Positions 42,501-56,693 of a stretch of DNA of 64,000 nt are shown here, one piece after another. Each line of letters opens with the position of its first letter. Within the stretch, counting starts at the first letter, position 1. Origin of the DNA: Siphonodentalium dalli (lineage: Eukaryota > Mollusca > Scaphopoda > Gadilida > Siphonodentaliidae). Location: the NCBI GenBank assembly GCA_032622095.1, contig CP136061.1, forward strand, positions 38,135,797 through 38,199,796, read 5' to 3'. The position numbers were made by a program, and so were the translations under genes. Below the pieces are notes generated by a model that saw only the letters and a list, made by a program, of their open reading frames with translations, was not told the DNA's origin and did no database searches.

Positions 42501-45500
42501 CTGACCACTAGCGACACGTACTAACGAGTATACTGACCACTAGCGACACGAACTAACGAGTATACTGACCACTAGCGACACGTACTGACGAGTATACTGA
42601 CCACTAGCGACACGTACTAACGAGTATACTGACCACTAGCGACACGTACTAACGAGTATACTGACCACTAGCGACACGTACTAACGAGTATACTGACCAC
42701 TAGCGACACGTACTAACGAGTATACTGACCACTAGCGACACGTACTAACGAGTATACTGACCACTAGCGACACGTACTAACGAGTATACTGACCACTAGC
42801 GACACGTACTAACGAGTATACTGACCACTAGCGACACGTACTAACGAGTATACTGACCACTAGCGACACGTACTAACGAGTATACTGACCACTAGCGACA
42901 CGTACTAACGAGTATACTGACCACTAGCGACACGTACTAACGAGTATACTGACCACTAGCGACACGTACTAACGAGTATACTGACCACTAGCGAGAACTG
43001 ACGAGTATACTGACCACTAGCGACACGTGCTAACGAGTATACTGACCACTAGCGACACGTACTCACGAGTATACTGACCACTAGCGACACGTACTCACGA
43101 GTATACTGACCACTAGCGACACGTACTAACGAGTATACTGACCACTAGCGACGCGTACTAACGAGTATACTGACCACTAGCGACACGTACTAACGAGTAT
43201 ACTGACCACTAGCGACACGTACTAACGAGTATACTGACCACTAGCGACACGTACTAACGAGTATACTGACCACTAGCGACACGTACTAACGAGTATACTG
43301 ACCACTAGCGACACGTACTAACGAGTATACTGACCACTAGCGACACGTACTAACGAGTATACTGACCACTAGCGACACGTACTAACGAGTATACTGACCA
43401 CTAGCGACGCGTACTAACGAGTATACTGACCACTAGCGACACGTACTAACGAGTATACTGACCACTAGCGACACGTACTGACGAGTATACTGACCACTAG
43501 CGACACGTACTAACGAGTATACTGACCACTAGCGACACGTACTAACGAGTATACTGACCACTAGCGAGAACTGACGAGTATACTGACCACTAGCGACACG
43601 TACTAACGAGTATACTGACCACTAGCGACACGTACTAACGAGTATACTGACCACTAGCGACACGCACTAACGAGTATACTGACCACTAGCGACACGTACT
43701 AACGAGTATACTGACCACTAGCGACACGTACTAACGAGTATACTGACCACTAGCGACACGTACTAACGAGTATACTGACCACTAGCGACACGTACTAACG
43801 AGTATACTGACCACTAGCGACACGTACTAACGAGTATACTGACCACTAGCGACACGTACTAACGAGTATACTGACCACTAGCGAGAACTGACGAGTATAC
43901 TGACCACTAGCGACACGTGCTAACGAGTATACTGACCACTAGCGACACGTGCTAACGAGTATACTGACCACTAGCGACACGTACTAACGAGTATACTGAC
44001 CACTAGCGACACGTACTAACGAGTATACTGACCACTAGCGACACGTACTGACGAGTATACTGACCACTAGCGACACGTACTAACGAGTATACTGATCACT
44101 AGCGACACGTACTAACGAGTATACTGACCACTAGCGACACGTACTAACGAGTATACTGACCACTAACGACACGTGCTAACGAGAATATTGACCACTAGCG
44201 ACACGTACTGACGAGTATACTGACAACTAGCGACACGTACTAACGAGTATACTGACCACTAGCGAGACGTACAAACGAGTATACTGACCACTAGCGACAC
44301 GTACTAACGAGTATACTGACCACTAGCGACACGTACTAACGAGTATACTGACCACTAGCGACACGTACTAACGAGTATACTGACCACTAGCGACACGTAC
44401 TAACGAGTATACTGACCACTAGCGACACGTACTAACGAGTATACTGACCACTAGCGACACGTACTAACGAGTATACTGACCACTAGCGACACGCACTAAC
44501 GAGTATACTGACCACTAGCGACACGTACTAACGAGTATACTGACCACTAGCGACACGTACTAACGAGTATACTGACCACTAGCGACACGTACTGACGAGT
44601 ATACTGACCACTAGCGACACGTACTAACGAGTATACTGACCACTAGCGACACGTACTAACGAGTATACTGACCACTAGCGACACGTACTGACGAGTATAC
44701 TGACCACTAGCGACACGTACTAACGAGTATACTGACCACTAGCGACACGAACTAACGAGTATACTGACCACTAGCGACACGTACTGACGAGTATACTGAC
44801 CACTAGCGACACGTACTAACGAGTATACTGACCACTAGCGACACGAACTAACGAGTATACTGACCACTAGCGACACGTACTGACGAGTATACTGACCACT
44901 AGCGACACGTACTAACGAGTATACTGACCACTAGCGACACGTACTAACGAGTATACTGACCACTAGCGACACGTACTAACGAGTATACTGACCACTAGCG
45001 ACACGCACTAACGAGTATACTGACCACTAGCGACACGTACTAACGATTATACTGACCACTAGCGACACGTACTGACGAGTATACTGACCACTAGCGACAC
45101 GTACTAACGAGAATACTGACCACTAGCGACACGAACTGACGAGTATACTGACCACTAGCGACACGTACTAACGAGTATACTGACCACTAGCGACACGAAC
45201 TGACGAGTATACTGACCACTAGCGACACGAACTGACGAGTATACTGACCACTAGCGACACGTACTAACGAGTATACTGACCACTAGCGACACGTACTAAC
45301 GAGTATACTGACCACTAGCGACACGTACTAACGAGTATACTGACCACTAACGACACGTGCTAACGAGAATACTGACCACTAGCGACACGTACTGACGAGT
45401 ATACTGACAACTAGCGACACGTACTAACGAGTATACTGACCACTAGCGACACGTACTAACGAGTATACTGACCACTAGCGACACGCACTAACGAGTATAC

Positions 45501-48500
45501 TGACCACTAGCGACACGTACTAACGAGTATACTGACCACTAGCGACACGTACTAACGAGTATACTGACCACTAGCGACACGTACTGACGAGTATACTGAC
45601 CACTAGCGACACGTACTAACGAGTATACTGACCACTAGCGACACGTACTAACGAGTATACTGACCACTAGCGACACGTACTGACGAGTATACTGACCACT
45701 AGCGACACGTACTAACGAGTATACTGACCACTAGCGACACGAACTAACGAGTATACTGACCACTAGCGACACGTACTGACGAGTATACTGACCACTAGCG
45801 ACACGTACTAACGAGTATACTGACCACTAGCGACACGTACTGACGAGTATACTGACCACTAGCGACACGTACTAACGAGTATACTGACCACTAGCGACAC
45901 GTACTAACGAGTATACTGACCACTAGCGACACGTACTAACGAGTATACTGACCACTAGCGACACGTACTAACGAGTATACTGACCACTAGCGAGAACTGA
46001 CGAGTATACTGACCACTAGCGACACGTACTAACGAGTATACTGACCACTAGCGAGAACTAACGACAATACTGACCACTAGCGACACGTACTAACGAGTAT
46101 ACTGACCACTAGCGACACGTACTAACGAGTATACTGACCACTAGCGACACGTACTAACGAGTATACTGACCACTAGCGACACGTACTAACGAGTATACTG
46201 ACCACTAGCGACACGTACTAACGAGTATACTGACCACTAGCGACACGTACTAACGAGTATACTGATCACTAGCGACACGTACTAACGAGTATACTGACCA
46301 CTAGCGACACGTACTAACGAGTATACTGACCACTAGCGACACGTACTAACGAGTATACTGACCACTAGCGACACGTACTCACGAGTATACTGACCACTAG
46401 CGACACGTACTCACGAGTATACTGACCACTAGCGACACGTACTAACGAGTATACTGACCACTAGCGACGCGTACTAACGAGTATACTGACCACTAGCGAC
46501 ACGTACTAACGAGTATACTGACCACTAGCGACACGTACTAACGAGTATACTGACCACTAGCGACACGTACTAACGAGTATACTGACCACTAGCGACACGT
46601 ACTAACGAGTATACTGACCACTAGCGACACGTACTAACGAGTATACTGACCACTAGCGACACGTACTAACGAGTATACTGACCACTAGCGACACGTACTA
46701 ACGAGTATACTGACCACTAGCGACACGTACTAACGAGTATACTGACCACTAGCGACACGTACTAACGAGTATACTGACCACTAGCGAGAACTGACGAGTA
46801 TACTGACCACTAGCGACACGTGCTAACGAGTATACTGACCACTAGCGACACGTACTCACGAGTATACTGACCACTAGCGACACGTACTCACGAGTATACT
46901 GACCACTAGCGACACGTACTAACGAGTATACTGACCACTAGCGACGCGTACTAACGAGTATACTGACCACTAGCGACACGTACTAACGAGTATACTGACC
47001 ACTAGCGACACGTACTAACGAGTATACTGACCACTAGCGACACGTACTAACGAGTATACTGACCACTAGCGACACGTACTAACGAGTATACTGACCACTA
47101 GCGACACGTACTAACGAGTATACTGACCACTAGCGACACGTACTAACGAGTATACTGACCACTAGCGACACGTACTAACGAGTATACTGACCACTAGCGA
47201 CACGTACTAACGAGTATACTGACCACTAGCGACACGTACTAACGAGTATACTGACCACTAGCGACACGTACTAACGAGTATACTGACTACTAGCGACACG
47301 TACTAACGAGTATACTGACCACTAGCGACACGTACTAACGAGTATACTGACCACTAGCGACACGTACTGACGAGTATACTGACCACTAGCGACACGTACC
47401 AACGAGTATACTGACCACTAGCGACACGTACTAACGAGTATACTGACCACTAGCGACACGTACTAACGAGTATACTGACCACTAGCGACACGTACTAACG
47501 AGTATACTGACCACTAGCGACACGTACTAACGAGTATACTGACCACTAGCGACACGTACTAACGAGTATACTGACCACTAGCGACACGTACTAACGAGTA
47601 TACTGACCACTAGCGACATGTACTAACGAGTATACTGACCACTAGCGACACGTACTAACGAGTATACTGACCACTAGCGACACGTACTGACGAGTATACT
47701 GACCACTAGCGACACGTACTAACGAGTATACTGACCACTAGCGACACGTACTAACGAGTATACTGACCACTAGCGAGAACTGACGAGTATACTGACCACT
47801 AGCGACACGTACTAACGAGTATACTGACCACTAGCGACACGTACTAACGAGTATACTGACCACTAGCGACACGCACTAACGAGTATACTGACCACTAGCG
47901 ACACGTACTAACGAGTATACTGACCACTAGCGACACGTACTAACGAGTATACTGACCACTAGCGACACGTACTAACGAGTATACTGACCACTAGCGACAC
48001 GTACTAACGAGTATACTGACCACTAGCGACACGTACTAACGAGTATACTGACCACTAGCGACACGTACTAACGAGTATACTGACCACTAGCGAGAACTGA
48101 CGAGTATACTGACCACTAGCGACACGTGCTAACGAGTATACTGACCACTAGCGACACGTGCTAACGAGTATACTGACCACTAGCGACACGTACTAACGAG
48201 TATACTGACCACTAGCGACACGTACTAACGAGTATACTGACCACTAGCGACACGTACTGACGAGTATACTGACCACTAGCGACACGTACTAACGAGTATA
48301 CTGATCACTAGCGACACGTACTAACGAGTATACTGACCACTAGCGACACGTACTAACGAGTATACTGACCACTAACGACACGTGCTAACGAGAATACTGA
48401 CCACTAGCGACACGTACTGACGAGTATACTGACAACTAGCGACACGTACTAACGAGTATACTGACCACTAGCGACACGTACTAACGAGTATACTGACCAC

Positions 48501-51500
48501 TAGCGACACGCACTAACGAGTATACTGACCACTAGCGACACGTACTAACGAGTATACTGACCACTAGCGACACGTACTAACGAGTATACTGACCACTAGC
48601 GACACGTACTGACGAGTATACTGACCACTAGCGACACGTACTAACGAGTATACTGACCACTAGCGACACGTACTAACGAGTATACTGACCACTAGCGACA
48701 CGTACTGACGAGTATACTGACCACTAGCGACACGTACTAACGAGTATACTGACCACTAGCGACACGAACTAACGAGTATACTGACCACTAGCGACACGTA
48801 CTGACGAGTATACTGACCACTAGCGACACGTACTAACGAGTATACTGACCACTAGCGACACGAACTAACGAGTATACTGACCACTAGCGACACGTACTGA
48901 CGAGTATACTGACCACTAGCGACACGTACTAACGAGTATACTGACCACTAGCGACACGTACTAACGAGTATACTGACCACTAGCGACACGTACTAACGAG
49001 TATACTGACCACTAGCGACACGTACTAACGAGTATACTGACCACTAGCGACACGTACTAACGAGTATACTGACCACTAGCGACACGTACTAACGAGTATA
49101 CTGACCACTAGCGACACGTACTAACGAGTATACTGACCACTAGCGACACGTACTAACGAGTATACTGACCACTAGCGACACGTACTAACGAGTATACTGA
49201 CCACTAGCGACACGTACTAACGAGTATACTGACCACTAGCGACACGTACTAACGAGTATACTGACCACTAGCGACACGTACTAACGAGTATACTGACCAC
49301 TAGCGAGAACTGACGAGTATACTGACCACTAGCGACACGTGCTAACGAGTATACTGACCACTAGCGACACGTACTCACGAGTATACTGACCACTAGCGAC
49401 ACGTACTCACGAGTATACTGACCACTAGCGACACGTACTAACGAGTATACTGACCACTAGCGACGCGTACTAACGAGTATACTGACCACTAGCGACACGT
49501 ACTAACGAGTATACTGACCACTAGCGACACGTACTAACGAGTATACTGACCACTAGCGACACGTACTAACGAGTATACTGACCACTAGCGACACGTACTA
49601 ACGAGTATACTGACCACTAGCGACACGTACTAACGAGTATACTGACCACTAGCGACACGTACTAACGAGTATACTGACCACTAGCGACACGTACTAACGA
49701 GTATACTGACCACTAGCGACGCGTACTAACGAGTATACTGACCACTAGCGACACGTACTAACGAGTATACTGACCACTAGCGACACGTACTAACGAGTAT
49801 ACTGACCACTAGCGACATGTACTAACGAGTATACTGACCACTAGCGACACGTACTAACGAGTATACTGACCACTAGCGACACGTACTGACGAGTATACTG
49901 ACCACTAGCGACACGTACTAACGAGTATACTGACCACTAGCGACACGTACTAACGAGTATACTGACCACTAGCGAGAACTGACGAGTATACTGACCACTA
50001 GCGACACGTACTAACGAGTATACTGACCACTAGCGACACGTACTAACGAGTATACTGACCACTAGCGACACGCACTAACGAGTATACTGACCACTAGCGA
50101 CACGTACTAACGAGTATACTGACCACTAGCGACACGTACTAACGAGTATACTGACCACTAGCGACACGTACTAACGAGTATACTGACCACTAGCGACACG
50201 TACTAACGAGTATACTGACCACTAGCGACACGTACTAACGAGTATACTGACCACTAGCGACACGTACTAACGAGTATACTGACCACTAGCGAGAACTGAC
50301 GAGTATACTGACCACTAGCGACACGTGCTAACGAGTATACTGACCACTAGCGACACGTGCTAACGAGTATACTGACCACTAGCGACACGTACTAACGAGT
50401 ATACTGACCACTAGCGACACGTACTAACGAGTATACTGACCACTAGCGACACGTACTGACGAGTATACTGACCACTAGCGACACGTACTAACGAGTATAC
50501 TGATCACTAGCGACACGTACTAACGAGTATACTGACCACTAGCGACACGTACTAACGAGTATACTGACCACTAACGACACGTGCTAACGAGAATACTGAC
50601 CACTAGCGACACGTACTGACGAGTATACTGACAACTAGCGACACGTACTAACGAGTATACTGACCACTAGCGACACGTACTAACGAGTATACTGACCACT
50701 AGCGACACGCACTAACGAGTATACTGACCACTAGCGACACGTACTAACGAGTATACTGACCACTAGCGACACGTACTAACGAGTATACTGACCACTAGCG
50801 ACACGTACTGACGAGTATACTGACCACTAGCGACACGTACTAACGAGTATACTGACCACTAGCGACACGTACTAACGAGTATACTGACCACTAGCGACAC
50901 GTACTGACGAGTATACTGACCACTAGCGACACGTACTAACGAGTATACTGACCACTAGCGACACGAACTAACGAGTATACTGACCACTAGCGACACGTAC
51001 TGACGAGTATACTGACCACTAGCGACACGTACTAACGAGTATACTGACCACTAGCGACACGAACTAACGAGTATACTGACCACTAGCGACACGTACTGAC
51101 GAGTATACTGACCACTAGCGACACGTACTAACGAGTATACTGACCACTAGCGACACGTACTAACGAGTATACTGACCACTAGCGACACGTACTAACGAGT
51201 ATACTGACCACTAGCGACACGTACTAACGAGTATACTGACCACTAGCGACACGTACTAACGAGTATACTGACCACTAGCGACACGTACTAACGAGTATAC
51301 TGACCACTAGCGACACGTACTAACGAGTATACTGACCACTAGCGACACGTACTAACGAGTATACTGACCACTAGCGACACGTACTAACGAGTATACTGAC
51401 CACTAGCGACACGTACTAACGAGTATACTGACCACTAGCGACACGTACTAACGAGTATACTGACCACTAGCGACACGTACTAACGAGTATACTGACCACT

Positions 51501-53150
51501 AGCGAGAACTGACGAGTATACTGACCACTAGCGACACGTGCTAACGAGTATACTGACCACTAGCGACACGTACTCACGAGTATACTGACCACTAGCGACA
51601 CGTACTCACGAGTATACTGACCACTAGCGACACGTACTAACGAGTATACTGACCACTAGCGACGCGTACTAACGAGTATACTGACCACTAGCGACACGTA
51701 CTAACGAGTATACTGACCACTAGCGACACGTACTAACGAGTATACTGACCACTAGCGACACGTACTAACGAGTATACTGACCACTAGCGACACGTACTAA
51801 CGAGTATACTGACCACTAGCGACACGTACTAACGAGTATACTGACCACTAGCGACACGTACTAACGAGTATACTGACCACTAGCGACACGTACTAACGAG
51901 TATACTGACCACTAGCGACGCGTACTAACGAGTATACTGACCACTAGCGACACGTACTAACGAGTATACTGACCACTAGCGACACGTACTGACGAGTATA
52001 CTGACCACTAGCGACACGTACTAACGAGTATACTGACCACTAGCGACACGTACTAACGAGTATACTGACCACTAGCGAGAACTGACGAGTATACTGACCA
52101 CTAGCGACACGTACTAACGAGTATACTGACCACTAGCGACACGTACTAACGAGTATACTGACCACTAGCGACACGCACTAACGAGTATACTGACCACTAG
52201 CGACACGTACTAACGAGTATACTGACCACTAGCGACACGTACTAACGAGTATACTGACCACTAGCGACACGTACTAACGAGTATACTGACCACTAGCGAC
52301 ACGTACTAACGAGTATACTGACCACTAGCGACACGTACTAACGAGTATACTGACCACTAGCGACACGTACTAACGAGTATACTGACCACTAGCGAGAACT
52401 GACGAGTATACTGACCACTAGCGACACGTGCTAACGAGTATACTGACCACTAGCGACACGTGCTAACGAGTATACTGACCACTAGCGACACGTACTAACG
52501 AGTATACTGACCACTAGCGACACGTACTAACGAGTATACTGACCACTAGCGACACGTACTGACGAGTATACTGACCACTAGCGACACGTACTAACGAGTA
52601 TACTGATCACTAGCGACACGTACTAACGAGTATACTGACCACTAGCGACACGTACTAACGAGTATACTGACCACTAACGACACGTGCTAACGAGAATACT
52701 GACCACTAGCGACACGTACTGACGAGTATACTGACAACTAGCGACACGTACTAACGAGTATACTGACCACTAGCGAGACGTACAAACGAGTATACTGACC
52801 ACTAGCGACACGTACTAACGAGTATACTGACCACTAGCGACACGTACTAACGAGTATACTGACCACTAGCGACACGTACTAACGAGTATACTGACCACTA
52901 GCGACACGTACTAACGAGTATACTGACCACTAGCGACACGTACTAACGAGTATACTGACCACTAGCGACACGTACTAACGAGTATACTGACCACTAGCGA
53001 CACGCACTAACGAGTATACTGACCACTAGCGACACGTACTAACGAGTATACTGACCACTAGCGACACGTACTAACGAGTATACTGACCACTAGCGACACG
53101 TACTGACGAGTATACTGACCACTAGCGACACGTACTAACGAGTATACTGA
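36521..53150. repeat. Satellite: higher-order block B
   Basis: The same marker unit lies at 36,679, 39,038, 42,063, 44,166, 45,350, 48,375, 50,574 and 52,677 (spacings 2,359, 3,025, 2,103, 1,184, 3,025, 2,199 and 2,103 bp). Block B repeats the order of block A displaced by 23,032 bp, with gains or losses of whole units (96 or 160 bp) and one extra higher-order period of about 2.2 kb near its right end. Private substitutions are shared at exactly that displacement: GAATATTGACC at 21.15 and 44.18 kb, and GACCTCTAG at 18,101 and 41,133. Confidence 0.85.
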
Positions 53151-56080
53151 CCACTAGCGACACGTACTAACGAGTATACTGACCACTAGCGACACGTACT
53201 AACGAGTATACTGACCACTAGCGACACGTACTAACGAGTATACTGACCACTAGCGACACGTACTAACGAGTATACTGACCACTAGCGACACGTACTAACG
53301 AGTATACTGACCACTAGCGACACGTACTAACGAGTATACTGACCACTAGCGACACGTACTAACGAGTATACTGACCACTAGCGACACGTACTAACGAGTA
53401 TACTGACCACTAGTGACACGTACTAACGAGTATACTGACCACTAGCGACACGTACTAACGAGTATACTGACCACTAGCGAGACGTACTAACGAGTATACT
53501 GACCACTAGCGACACGTACTACCGAGTATACTGACCACTAGCGACACGTACTAACGAGTATACTGACCACTAGCGACACGTACTAACGAGTATACTGATC
53601 ACTAGCGACACGTACTAACGAGTATACTGACCACTAGCGAGACGTACTAACGAGTATACTGACCACTAGCGACACGTACTAACGAGTATACTGACCACTA
53701 GCGACACGTACTAACGAGTATACTGACCACTAGCGACACGTACTAACGAGTATACTAACCACTAGCGACACGTACTAACGAGTATACTGACCACTAGCGA
53801 CACGTACTAACGAGTATACTGACCACTAGCGACACGTACTAACGAGTATACTGACCACTAGCGACACGTACAAACGAGTATACTGACCACTAGCGACACG
53901 TACTAACGAGTATACTGACCACTAGCGACACGTACTAACGAGTATACTGGCCACTAGCGACACGTAATGACGAGTATACTGACCACTAGCGACACGTACT
54001 AACGAGTATACTGGCCACTAGCGACACGTAATGACGAGTATACTGACCACTAGCGACACGTACTAACGAGTATACTGACCACTAGCGACACGTACTAACG
54101 AGTACACTGACCACTAGCGACACGTACTAACGAGTATACTGACCACTAGCGACACGTACTAACGAGTATACTGACCACTAGCGACACGTACTAACGAGTA
54201 TACTGACCACTAGCGACACGTACTAACGAGTATACTGACCACTAGCGACACGTACTAACGAGTATACTGACCACTAGCGACACGTACTAACGAGTATACT
54301 GACCACTAGCGACACGTACTAACGAGTATACTGACCACTAGCTACACGTACTAACGAGTACACTGACCACTAGCGACACGTACTAACGAGTATACTGACC
54401 ACTAGCGACACGTACTAACGAGTATACTGACCACTAGCGACACGTACTAACGAGTATACTGACCACTAGCGACACGTACTAACGAGTATACTGACCACTA
54501 GCGACACGTACTAACGAGTATACTGACCACTAGCGACACGTACTAACGAGTATACTGACAACTAGCGACACGTACTAACGAGTATACTGACCACTAGCTA
54601 CACGTACTAACGAGTATACTGACCACTAGCGACACGTACTAACGAGTATACTGACCACTAGCGACACGTACTAACGAGTATACTGACCACTAGCGACACG
54701 TACTGACGAGTATACTGACCACTAGCGACACGTACTAACGAGTATACTGACCACTAGTGACACGTACTAACGAGTATACTGATCACTAGCGACACGTACT
54801 AACGAGTATACTGACCACTAGCGACACGTACTAACGAGTATACTGACCACTAGCGACACGTACTAACGAGTATACTGACCACTAGCGACACGTACTGACG
54901 AGTATACTGACCACTAGCGACACGTACTAACGAGTATACTGACCACTAGCGACACGTACTGACGAGTATACTGACCACTATCGACACGTACTAACGAGCA
55001 TACTGACCACTAGCGACACGTACTAACGAGTATACTGGCCACTAGCGACACGTACTAACGAGTATACTGGCCACTAGCGACACGTACTAACGAGTATACT
55101 GACCACTAGCGACACGTACTAACGAGTATACTGACCACTAGCGACACGTACTAACGAGTATACTGACCACTAGCGACACGTACTAACGAGTATACTGACC
55201 ACTAGCGACACGTACTAACGAGTATACTGACCACTAGCGACACGTACTGACGAGTATACTGACCACTAGCGACACGTACTAACGAGCATACTGACCACTA
55301 GCGACACGTACTAACGAGTATACTGACCACTAGCGAGACGTACTAACGAGTATACTGACCACTAGCGACACGTACTAACGAGTATACTGACCACTAGCGA
55401 GACGTACTAACGAGTATACTGACCACTAGCGAGACGTACTAACGAGTATACTGACCACTAGCGACACGTACTAACGCGTATACTGACCACTAGCGACACG
55501 TACTAACGAGTATACTGACCACTAGCGACACGTACTAACGAGTATACTGACCACTAGCGACACGTACTAACGAGTATACTGACAACTAGCGACACGTACT
55601 AACGAGTATACTGACCACTAGCGACACGTACTGACGAGTATACTGACCACTAGCGACACGTACTAACGAGTATAATGACCACTAGCGACACGTACTAACG
55701 AGTATACTGACCACAAGCGACACGTACTAACGAGTATACTGACCACTATCGACACGTACTAACGAGTATACTGACCACTAGCGAGAACTGACGAGTATAC
55801 TGACCACTAGCGACACGTACTAACGAGTATACTGACCATTAGCGACACGTACTAACGAGTATACTGACCACTAGCGACACGTACTAACGAGTATACTGAC
55901 CACTAGCGACACGTACTAACGAGTATACTGACCACTAGCGACACGTACTAACGAGTATACTGACCACTAGCGACACGTACTAACGAGTATACTGACCACT
56001 AGCGAGTACTAACGAGTATACTGACCACGTGACTAGCGAGAACTGACGAGTATACTGACCACGTGACTAGCGAGAACTGA
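53151..56080. repeat. Satellite: right diverse arm
   Basis: Mixed single-unit variants (GAGACGTACTAACG, ACTGGCCACTAG, CGTAATGACG, AGTACACTG, AGCATACTG), a 64-bp duplication at 53,947/54,011, and decay at the last units. Beyond 56,080 the sequence becomes unique (AAACTGACTTTGTCGG). Confidence 0.7.
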
Positions 56081-56518
56081 AAACTGACTTTGTCGGTATA
56101 CATTTTTGGTTGAAATGATAAATATATGGTAAGACATAAATTTACAACTTGATTGAATTATCGCGAATATCAAAGCGCTGCCATGTAAGTTATGTTGATA
56201 GTAAGACTATCCAATCTTTCTGCGTTTAAGACTTCATTTGGCATCTGGAAATTATAAAACTAGAGCATTGTTTCGAAACAATTGCGGAACTTTAAATTTA
56301 AAAAGGAGCTTCATAATATTCTACCAGAAAATCCGACATACGGTGGTCATCCAAGAACAGCATTCCAATTTCAGTGTCTAAATTATATTTTATATTCAAT
56401 ACACTCGACTCGTATTTAGCTACTGTAAACTTCTATATTATGTAATATTTGTTTTGTGTTGTATGTTTCAGAGCAAATACAAATTTTAATTCTATAATTT
56501 ATCGTGTGTTTGCGTAAC
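56081..56518. other. Unique DNA between satellite and globin exon 1
   Basis: AT-rich and presumably intronic. No second globin exon, other gene or repeat was found here, so an exon 2 belonging to the first exon is not on this side of the array. Confidence 0.5.
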
Positions 56519-56544
56519 ATATCTGTTGTCTTGTTGAGGAGAAC

Positions 56545-56660
56545 CTTCTCAATATCCGCATTAGATTCACCGACTTTGGTGGTAAACGGCTTCCACGTCG
56601 AAGCAATGGCCGCCTCTTGTTCTGCTTTAACCATGATTATATAACAATGCAAAGTCGACT
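56545..56660 (-). CDS. Globin-like first exon (5' UTR and N-terminus)
   Basis: The ATG at 56,634 has A at -3 and G at +4 and opens a frame starting MVKAEQEAAIASTWKPFTTK, followed by VGESNADIEK. This fits globin pre-A/A helices, with Trp at A12 in an ASTWK context like that of Glycera monomeric globins, and continues into helix B. The likely donor is GAGAAG|GTTCTC at 56,545/56,544. It lies at the expected B12 region but is phase 0, while the exon at 1,339 starts in phase 2; joining them directly would shift the frame. One residue (2 nt) fewer than myoglobin spacing is present, which would fit a 2-bp loss at the junction. The only canonical downstream donor in phase is TAT|GTTACG (exon end 56,519); it is weak and adds residues not expected in helix B. 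The frame runs on open to about 56,416. The exon could be a decayed gene, a paralogue's first exon, or affected by a small sequence error. Confidence 0.62.
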
Positions 56661-56693
56661 GAAAGGGGAACAACGAAACGAACAATTTATATA
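56657..56693 (-). promoter_or_regulatory. TATA box plus initiator
   Basis: On the minus strand TATATAAA (56,693-56,686) is followed, 33 bases from its first T, by the A of TTTCAGTC (56,664-56,657). This matches a metazoan initiator and places the start of transcription near 56,660. The leader would then be about 26 nt before the ATG. The spacing is normal for TATA-driven genes. No other core element was identified. Confidence 0.65.

Larger units (their letters stand above)
9214..56080. repeat. Giant 32-bp satellite array
   Basis: About 46.9 kb, roughly 1,465 head-to-tail copies of a 32-bp unit, first half CGACACGTACTAACGA and second half GTATACTGACCACTAG. I found no foreign insertion. A recurrent 29-bp variant (CGAGAACTGACGAG replaces CGACACGTACTGACGAG) shifts the phase by 3 bp. 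Other recurrent variants are TACTGACG, TACTCACG, CACGCAC, CACGAAC, CACGTGC, CGACGCG, ACATAC, GACAACTAG, GATCACTAG and ACTATCG. TAA, TGA and TAG lie in each unit, and 32 is not a multiple of 3, so every frame is closed; the complement also carries TAG. Copies are most uniform in two internal blocks and more varied at the edges and the centre. The last two units carry extra bases giving GACCACGTGACTAG. If the globin model holds, the array lies in intron 1. Confidence 0.98.

Noticed and set aside
9214-56080. CRISPR array
   Set aside because: Regular 32-bp periodicity, but units are contiguous without unique spacers, there are no cas genes, and the setting is eukaryotic.
9214-56080. Centromeric satellite with a CENP-B box
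   Set aside because: No CENP-B-like motif is visible in the unit, and the array appears to lie between exons; centromere function cannot be judged from sequence.
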